Below are positions 43,189 to 47,357 of a stretch of DNA of 47,357 nt, one piece after another. Position 1 is the first letter of the stretch, and every line of letters begins with the position of its first letter. This stretch comes from Bacteroides sp. (GTDB lineage Bacteria; Bacteroidota; Bacteroidia; Bacteroidales; Muribaculaceae), in NCBI GenBank assembly GCA_014802435.1, contig JAAVCG010000044.1:1-47357 (forward strand), read 5' to 3'. Below the pieces are notes generated by a model. That model made no database searches. It was given only the letters and a program-made list of their open reading frames with translations, and was not told where the DNA came from. Position numbers and translations under genes: made by a program.

Positions 43189-43755
43189 TCAGATTGTTTC
43201 AACGTCGATTTTGTCAATGGTCAGGCGGGCCGCGCCCCGGATTCCAACGGGGACGGCGAGCTCTAACATTTGGTCATCGCAGGCTAAAATCTCGCCCGTC
43301 AGGCCCATCAGAGGGCCGCGGATGACTCTCACTTTGTCGTTGACCTTGAAAATCGTGGGGTCAAAAGTTACCGGATAGTCAGATTGGCCGAGTATAAATT
43401 TGAGGCGCTCGATTTGGTCCGCGGGGATAAACGCGGGTTTATCCCCCCCTATTTGATTTAACACCCTGAGAATCAGAGAATTGGTCAGGATTTTGAGAAC
43501 GTCTTCCTTCTCCGCGAAGACGAAAATAACCATCGGGATGACAACTACCTCCACGAGCTTTTTCCGGTCAGACCACTGGCGCAGCTGGTGCTGCACCGGG
43601 AGATAATTTTCAATGCCGAGGCCGTCAAGGAATGAGCGGACTTTCTTCTCGCTCCGCGGCCGAGTGTAAAACGCCATCCAGAATTTTGGGCGCGCTTCGC
43701 GGTCGTCAGTCCCGGCGACCGACGAACATAATTGTGACCCTGTTGGCGTAGTCAT
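43189..43755 (-). CDS. UpxY-type antiterminator (NusG paralogue) heading the capsule operon
   Basis: 188 residues. The NusG N-terminal domain starts at FWMAFYTRPRSEKKVRSFLD (about residue 25) and the C-terminal KOW domain is at NDKVRVIRGPLMGLTGEILA (about 132-151). In Bacteroides each capsule locus begins with such a protein, which binds RNA polymerase and prevents early termination in that operon only. It is first in the operon, with a -7 box at 43793-43800 leaving only about 30 nt of leader. No UpxZ gene follows it here. The residues before 25 are poorly conserved and a later start is possible. Confidence 0.9.
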   Translation of the reverse strand: MTTPTGSQLCSSVAGTDDREARPKFWMAFYTRPRSEKKVRSFLDGLGIENYLPVQHQLRQWSDRKKLVEVVVIPMVIFVFAEKEDVLKILTNSLILRVLNQIGGDKPAFIPADQIERLKFILGQSDYPVTFDPTIFKVNDKVRVIRGPLMGLTGEILACDDQMLELAVPVGIRGAARLTIDKIDVETI

Positions 43756-43792
43756 CTCTTATCTTCTAAGTATAAAGAGGATAATTTAACTG

Positions 43793-43800
43793 CAAATATA
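43793..43800 (-). promoter_or_regulatory. Promoter -7 box of the capsule operon
   Basis: TATATTTG on the minus strand fits TAnnTTTG. The -33 TTTG is not found at 19-21 nt. No inverted repeats of the kind that flank invertible capsule promoters are seen on both sides of it, so the promoter appears fixed. Confidence 0.6.
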
Positions 43801-43857
43801 GTGAAATTTTTTTAGACACATATAAAATTTTGCCGATATTTTCATTTCATTTAATTT

Positions 43858-43906
43858 CATCAGGGCGCTACAAGGCTCTCTGATAGAGTCTTGTAACGCC
43901 CTGATG
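43858..43906. terminator. Long stem-loop between hpf and the capsule operon
   Basis: Arms of 22 bp (one mismatch and one wobble) with a 5 nt loop begin 32 nt past the hpf stop. No U-run follows on either strand. It probably ends or protects the rpsU-xerC-hpf message and insulates it from the capsule operon. Confidence 0.6.
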
Positions 43907-43937
43907 GGTATGGTTTTAGGCGCGAGAGAGGGGGCGC

Positions 43938-44231
43938 TTATTTGCGAGCCTTTACTTTTTCGAGTTGGGGCTCGAGTGCGGCGATGCCCAGGTCAATCGC
44001 TTCCTCGAAGGTATCGGCGGTCTTGTTGACGACGATGTCGGCGGCCTGAGGATATTTGATGGTGATGATTGCTTCCTTGTTTTTGGCCGCTTCGGGCTTG
44101 ACAACCTTCAGGTTGACTTCGGCCAGCAGGATTTCAGGGTTCTTGCGGGCCAGTTTTTCAATTTTCTTGTTGACGAACTGCTCGAGGGCTTCGGTAGCAT
44201 CAAAGTGGATTGCTTGAATTTTGATTTCCAT
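43938..44231 (-). CDS. hpf: Ribosome hibernation-promoting factor, short form
   Basis: 97 residues of the HPF/RaiA N-terminal fold only, so it is the short form without the dimerising C-terminal domain. Family features are MEIKIQAIHFDATEALEQFV at the start, KKIEKLARKN, and a basic C-terminus. It binds stalled ribosomes in slow growth. The start overlaps the xerC end by 32 nt, and a Shine-Dalgarno-like AAAGGAG lies before it. The order rpsU-xerC-hpf is typical of Bacteroidales; the tRNA and tuf genes that commonly follow are absent, and the capsule operon follows instead. Confidence 0.93.
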   Translation of the reverse strand: MEIKIQAIHFDATEALEQFVNKKIEKLARKNPEILLAEVNLKVVKPEAAKNKEAIITIKYPQAADIVVNKTADTFEEAIDLGIAALEPQLEKVKARK

Positions 44232-45123
44232 AGTTTTCTCCTTTTCTTTGTGCCCTTGGATGGGCTTGTTGATAATTATTTTTTAAGTCTCGCAAGGAGA
44301 CGTGGGTGTAGACCTGAGTGGTGGCCAATGAGGAATGGCCGAGCAGGCGCCTGACGGCGTCAATGTCAGCTCCCCCGTTGAGCATATCAGTGGCAAAAGT
44401 GTGGCGCAAGACGTGAGGCGAACGTTTGCCGACGGTGGCTCCTTGCAGAGCCTCATGGACCAGGTTGTAAACGGCTTTGCGATAGAGGGCCAGACCGTTG
44501 GAGCGCGTGAAAAACTCCCCCTCCGGACCCGGGCCGCTCGGCCTCAGCTCTCTGTAGGCCTCAATCTGCTCGCGGAGTTCCTTCCCAAAGGGAAGTATCC
44601 TATCCTTATTACGCTTTCCGTGTACTTTTAGTTCGCACGAATGTAAATTAATGTCGGCGTCGCGCAGATTGATTAGCTCCGAGCAGCGGAGTCCGCAGGT
44701 GTAAAACATCGTTAGAATCAGCTTGTTACGCACCTCTTCGAAGTCCGTCGGGTCAATCTCCGTGTCAATGATGGCGTTCATCTCGCCGGTGCGAACAAAT
44801 GAGGGCAGAATCTTATCCGGGCGCGCCGTCTGCAGCTCTGCGGCAGGATTAGACTGGAATCCGTGGCGGCGACATAGATAGCGGAAAAATGAGCGCAGGG
44901 CCGAAACCTTGCGCCGGATGGTGCGCGCAGAGCGGCCCCTCCGACTCAGATAGGCCACCCAGGCGCGCAAGTCGCTCTGTGTGACGCTCCCCGGGTCAAG
45001 CTCCTCCGGTTTGCCGTTAGTGGCCCACTCGGCCCACTCCTGCAAGTCTATCGTATATGCCGAAACGGTGCAAGCTGACAATGTCAACTCACACCGGATA
45101 TATTCTAAGAAAGATTCTATCAT
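44200..45123 (-). CDS. xerC: XerC-type tyrosine recombinase
   Basis: 307 residues. The catalytic set is complete: Arg146 (CGLRCSEL), Lys170 (VHGKRNKD), His237 and Arg240 (PHVLRHTFATDML), His263 (LGHSS) and Tyr272 (TQVYTHV). The N-terminal SAM-like core-binding domain (residues about 1-95) is present. It is conserved in position between rpsU and hpf, which marks it as the housekeeping dimer-resolution recombinase and not a mobile-element integrase. The C-terminus runs past the usual HPRA end by about 17 residues, through the start of hpf. Confidence 0.93.
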   Translation of the reverse strand: MIESFLEYIRCELTLSACTVSAYTIDLQEWAEWATNGKPEELDPGSVTQSDLRAWVAYLSRRGRSARTIRRKVSALRSFFRYLCRRHGFQSNPAAELQTARPDKILPSFVRTGEMNAIIDTEIDPTDFEEVRNKLILTMFYTCGLRCSELINLRDADINLHSCELKVHGKRNKDRILPFGKELREQIEAYRELRPSGPGPEGEFFTRSNGLALYRKAVYNLVHEALQGATVGKRSPHVLRHTFATDMLNGGADIDAVRRLLGHSSLATTQVYTHVSLRDLKNNYQQAHPRAQRKGENYGNQNSSNPL

Positions 45124-45169
45124 TCGCCAAATAAGAGAGTTATAGGCGAAAAAGCGAAAATGTCAGCGC

Positions 45170-45361
45170 TTAATCTTCAACCGAACGAAGCTGCTGCACA
45201 TAAACCGCCTTCATCATCTTCTTGCGGTTAGCAACAGACGGCTTTTCGAAAGCCTGACGGGCACGCAGCTCACGCACGATGCCGGTTTTTTCAAACTTGC
45301 GCTTAAATTTTTTGAGGGCCTTTTCAATGTTTTCGCCTTCTTTTACTTGTACAATAATCAT
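45170..45361 (-). CDS. rpsU: 30S ribosomal protein S21
   Basis: 63 residues with the family pattern MIIVQVKEGENIEKALKKFK, RRKFE-like KRKFEKTGIV, RELRARQAFEKPSV and a basic tail. It is the first gene of rpsU-xerC-hpf with a consensus promoter at 45418-45449. The leader of about 50 nt is A/T-rich without a Shine-Dalgarno, as is common in this phylum. Confidence 0.97.
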   Translation of the reverse strand: MIIVQVKEGENIEKALKKFKRKFEKTGIVRELRARQAFEKPSVANRKKMMKAVYVQQLRSVED

Positions 45362-45417
45362 TTGTTATTTAATTGGTTAAATGTTAGCAGTATAGTTTTT
45401 CGCCTTATTTAGCGGGG

Positions 45418-45449
45418 CAAAATTACAAAAAAAATCCCAACTGACCAAA
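45418..45449 (-). promoter_or_regulatory. Promoter of rpsU-xerC-hpf
   Basis: TTTG (45446-45449), 20 nt, TAATTTTG (45418-45425) on the minus strand, an exact consensus match. Predicted start near 45411. Confidence 0.88.
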
Positions 45450-45495
45450 TAATTCCCCAAAAAATCCCTCATTTTTCATTTTTTTTCTGCTGATT

Positions 45496-45527
45496 CTTGT
45501 CAATTACGGATTTAATTCGTAAATTTG
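45496..45527 (+). promoter_or_regulatory. Promoter of the three-gene plus-strand cassette
   Basis: CTTG (45496-45499), 20 nt, TAAATTTG (45520-45527) on the plus strand. The ATG at 45532 begins 5 nt after the box, so the predicted start site coincides with the start codon and the message should be leaderless. Confidence 0.75.
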
Positions 45528-45531
45528 CGTC

Positions 45532-45753
45532 ATGAAATTTGAAATGACACCCGGTCTCAAGCATGCCTGTGAAATAGTCAGTGGCATGGACTTTCAAGCC
45601 TTGGAGCAATCAAGGTTTGAACAGTCAGACATGGAACTTGATGAAAACTCATTTCGCTTTTCCGGAGATGTTACGCCGCGAGGTTCGGTTTATTTGCAGA
45701 CGGGTCGAATTGCTTACTATGCTGATATTAAAAAGAGCATAGCCCGGTTTTAG
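45532..45753 (+). CDS. Small protein, unknown, first gene of the tail-anchored cassette
   Basis: 73 residues, acidic and soluble, with no signal peptide or membrane segment (MKFEMTPGLKHACEIVSGMD, then a beta-looking end GSVYLQTGRIAYYADI). Its ATG lies directly at the predicted transcription start; Met5 (45544) is the other possible start. It is 4 nt ahead of the next gene. I do not recognise the family. Size and position suit a regulator or partner of the two membrane proteins that follow. Confidence 0.65.
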   Translation: MKFEMTPGLKHACEIVSGMDFQALEQSRFEQSDMELDENSFRFSGDVTPRGSVYLQTGRIAYYADIKKSIARF

Positions 45754-45757
45754 ACCT

Positions 45758-46294
45758 ATGGAGCGAATAGAGTCTCTTTATCGCAGATACAATTTGGAGT
45801 TACGTCCGCTCATCATAGAGTATGAGGCAAGGGAAATGAAGTTCCCGGAAGTAATTCTTGGCGGCATTATCCTAATGTTTGATAATTTGGTAGGTTATCA
45901 TTGTGATAGTTCTATTGAGAGACTCAATGAAAGTGAAAAGAACCTTGATAAAGTTATCAGGATATTACAAGAGTATGTAACCTCTTCATATAAAAATCAT
46001 AACAAGGAATTACAGAGCCGTTATCAACTCCAGTATTTAGAATCTGTCGGCAACGGAGAGTTTTATGCCGGTTATAGCGAGATGATGGCTGATGCTCAGA
46101 GGGCCATTGATGCTGGGAATTTTTCACGGGCCATCACCGTGTTTCGTCAGATTGAGGCTCTTGAGGTTGAACATAAACAATCAATTTTTGCCGTTGGGCG
46201 ATTACAGGAAAAGTCCGTTTCAACTATTGTTAAATTTGTGCTCTCAACTGCAATTTCTGTTATTTTAGGACTGATTGTTGCAAATTTTTTATAA
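45758..46294 (+). CDS. Tail-anchored helical protein 1, unknown
   Basis: 178 residues, mostly helical, with one C-terminal membrane segment (VSTIVKFVLSTAISVILGLIVANFL), so the bulk should face the cytoplasm. The middle contains VGNGEFYAGYSEMMADAQRA, which matches VGGGEFWPSYSEKKRLNFEL of the next protein in form (VGxGEF-aromatic-x2-YSE), so the two are probably paralogues. Four nt after the 73-residue gene and 3 nt before the next. No catalytic motif recognised. Confidence 0.72.
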   Translation: MERIESLYRRYNLELRPLIIEYEAREMKFPEVILGGIILMFDNLVGYHCDSSIERLNESEKNLDKVIRILQEYVTSSYKNHNKELQSRYQLQYLESVGNGEFYAGYSEMMADAQRAIDAGNFSRAITVFRQIEALEVEHKQSIFAVGRLQEKSVSTIVKFVLSTAISVILGLIVANFL

Positions 46295-46297
46295 ATT

Positions 46298-46900
46298 ATG
46301 AAAGATGATAACAATCAAATCGGAGCATTACTTCATAACTATGCCATCTTCAGGCCAATATTTATGGCAGTAAAGAAGAGGAATGGAAATAAGCTTCCGG
46401 TCGCGGTCTTAAACGAGATTCGGGCGCTGAATGACCATTTGGCCAGGTGTTTTGGTCAGCAATGCCAAACTCCATTATCGAATGGAATCTCAAAGGCTGA
46501 GGGCCATTTATATCGCGCTATGTTAGATACTTTGAAGTATCATCATATGATGGTTGAAGACCTGATGAGGCGGAGTGAAAAGCTCTTTGGATACCATTGG
46601 TTTAAAGTTGGAGGGGGTGAATTTTGGCCAAGTTATTCCGAGAAAAAGCGGCTGAATTTTGAACTTTTTAAGTCTGCTAAAGAGGCCGAATCCGCAGGTA
46701 AAGATGATGCTTTGCAAAAGTATGTTGAAGCATTTGAAGTGCAAGCGCAAATCACACAGCTTCTTGAACAGTATTCATCTGAACTAAAATTATCATGGTG
46801 TGAAAAGTTAGGGCGCTGGTTAAAGGTTAATGCCGGATGGTTCTTATGGACGGTCTTCGGAGCCGTAATCTCCGCAATGGTTTGTAAATTTATGGAGTAA
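46298..46900 (+). CDS. Tail-anchored helical protein 2, unknown
   Basis: 200 residues with a C-terminal membrane segment (NAGWFLWTVFGAVISAMVC) and a soluble helical body. It shares the VGxGEF-aromatic-x2-YSE motif and overall layout with the preceding protein, at low general identity. The N-terminal half (IRALNDHLARCFGQQ, LYRAMLDTLKYHHMMVEDLM) is rich in His and Met, but I see no known motif. Last gene of the cassette; a hairpin follows at 46943. Confidence 0.72.
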   Translation: MKDDNNQIGALLHNYAIFRPIFMAVKKRNGNKLPVAVLNEIRALNDHLARCFGQQCQTPLSNGISKAEGHLYRAMLDTLKYHHMMVEDLMRRSEKLFGYHWFKVGGGEFWPSYSEKKRLNFELFKSAKEAESAGKDDALQKYVEAFEVQAQITQLLEQYSSELKLSWCEKLGRWLKVNAGWFLWTVFGAVISAMVCKFME

Positions 46901-46942
46901 TTGCTCATCTCTGTTTCGGTTTGGGTTGGGCAAAAAATCAGC

Positions 46943-46969
46943 GGGGAGTGGCCATCTCGGTCACTCCTC
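46943..46969 (+). terminator. Hairpin after the three-gene cassette
   Basis: An 11 bp stem with two G-T pairs and loop ATCTC, 42 nt past the stop. No U-run follows, so it is a weak terminator candidate. Confidence 0.45.
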
Positions 46970-47008
46970 GTCAAATAATAAACCAATCATTATCACATTT
47001 CTTTCACA

Positions 47009-47047
47009 ATGAAAAAAGTCAATCTCTTTCTGTGTGTCTTTCGATAA
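47009..47047 (+). other. Twelve-codon signal-peptide-like start, possible gene remnant
   Basis: ATG AAA AAA followed by hydrophobic codons gives MKKVNLFLCVFR and then a stop. It looks like the first part of a secreted-protein gene, just before repeat copy D, and may be what is left of a gene removed there. The rest of the stretch 46970-47085 shows nothing else. Confidence 0.25.
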
Positions 47048-47085
47048 TATAACACCCCTACTCGCAAAAAAGTTCACAAAAAACC

Positions 47086-47357
47086 TATGGAAAGGCGGAT
47101 TCCGATCCGCCGCCAAGTCGATGCAAGAGGGTACATGACCGGGAGAGGCCCGCGTAGCGGGTCGTCAGAACGTAGGCACGTCCGTCAGGGCGTGTAAATG
47201 AGTCGGGCTGTCTACCCTGTGAGCTCCATAGGAGCGACATATCTGTCGCCGCTATGCGGCTCTGTTGTTGGTCGCGTTCCCGTCATTACACGCCCTGGCG
47301 GACGTGCCTAAACTCTTTCGCCCGCGCTGCGGGCTTTTTGACGGGTGCGGCGGATCG
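47086..47357. repeat. Dispersed repeat, copy D: long form with nested inverted repeats (cut by window edge)
   Basis: The 28 bp unit at 47086-47113 faces an inverted copy that begins at 47347 and is cut by the window end after 11 matching bases. Inside are 25 bp inverted arms (47173-47197 and 47286-47310, one mismatch) around an 88 bp core, plus perfect small hairpins: CCCGC-GTA-GCGGG, GCGACA-TATC-TGTCGC, GCCGC-TAT-GCGGC and GCCCGC-GCT-GCGGGC, the last followed by TTTTT (47320-47339). The part after the left unit (AGAGGGT, ATGACCGGG) corresponds to the same segment in copy B. Confidence 0.85.

Noticed and set aside
43756-43937. Invertible capsule promoter or tRNA genes between hpf and the UpxY-like gene
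   Set aside because: The only inverted repeat there has a 5 nt loop and does not enclose the promoter; no cloverleaf with CCA-type end or T-loop sequence is visible.
44200-45123. XerC as a mobile-element or promoter-flipping integrase
   Set aside because: Its position between rpsU and hpf is the conserved housekeeping arrangement and no integrated element or att-like repeat adjoins it.
1-47357. CRISPR arrays, rRNA and tRNA genes
   Set aside because: No regularly spaced direct repeats with unique spacers, and no rRNA or tRNA sequence, were found on either strand.

Overview
The window looks like a chromosomal segment of a gut Bacteroidales bacterium, most likely of the Muribaculaceae/Bacteroides type. 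The support is a SusC/SusD pair, lipoproteins with a Bacteroidota lipobox, a UpxY-type antiterminator heading a polysaccharide operon, glycine-lipid acyltransferases, and many promoters fitting the Bacteroidota pattern (TTTG, about 20 nt, then TAnnTTTG). Most genes are on the minus strand.

Layout. 1-835: start of an IS4-type transposase cut by the window edge, then a repeat-rich gene-free stretch. 836-7965: a SusC/SusD glycan-uptake operon with a surface lipoprotein but no enzyme. 8152-11619: a four-gene operon joining two acyltransferases (glycine-lipid type) to the two subunits of dihydroorotate dehydrogenase. 11688-13781: a GNAT acetyltransferase overlapping a small partner gene, and a secreted protein with an odd 3' end. 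14255-19140: a secreted serine esterase and a large GH95 alpha-L-fucosidase. 19301-19879: iron-type superoxide dismutase. 19996-26353: a divergent unit with a membrane-anchored TPR regulator on one side and a TonB-dependent receptor plus GH36 alpha-galactosidase on the other.

26712-43755 (minus): a 17-gene capsule/exopolysaccharide operon read from a UpxY-like antiterminator through an outer-membrane protein, Wzx flippase, deacetylase-like lipoprotein, radical SAM enzyme, pyruvyltransferase, GT2, polysaccharide deacetylase, WbpO/TviB-type dehydrogenase, Stealth phosphotransferase, Wzy-like polymerase, GT4, an alpha/alpha-barrel protein, hexapeptide acyltransferase and WecG/TagA transferase to WecB and WecC. 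Most junctions overlap by 4-43 nt. WecB and WecC make UDP-ManNAcA, so the product is probably acidic. No initiating sugar-phosphate transferase or Wza/Wzc export gene is present here. 43938-45361 is the core block rpsU-xerC-hpf. 45532-46900 (plus) is a three-gene cassette I do not recognise, including two related proteins with C-terminal membrane anchors.

The most unusual non-coding signal is a mosaic repeat family present at four gene-cluster boundaries (653-750, 13990-14208, 26393-26591, 47086 to the window end). All copies share a 27-28 bp hairpin unit, and three carry further nested inverted repeats. The best candidates for something undescribed are this repeat family, the 45532-46900 cassette, the GNAT/small-gene pair, and the radical SAM enzyme in the capsule operon. 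All functional calls come from reading the sequence and from memory of protein families; no database search was possible.
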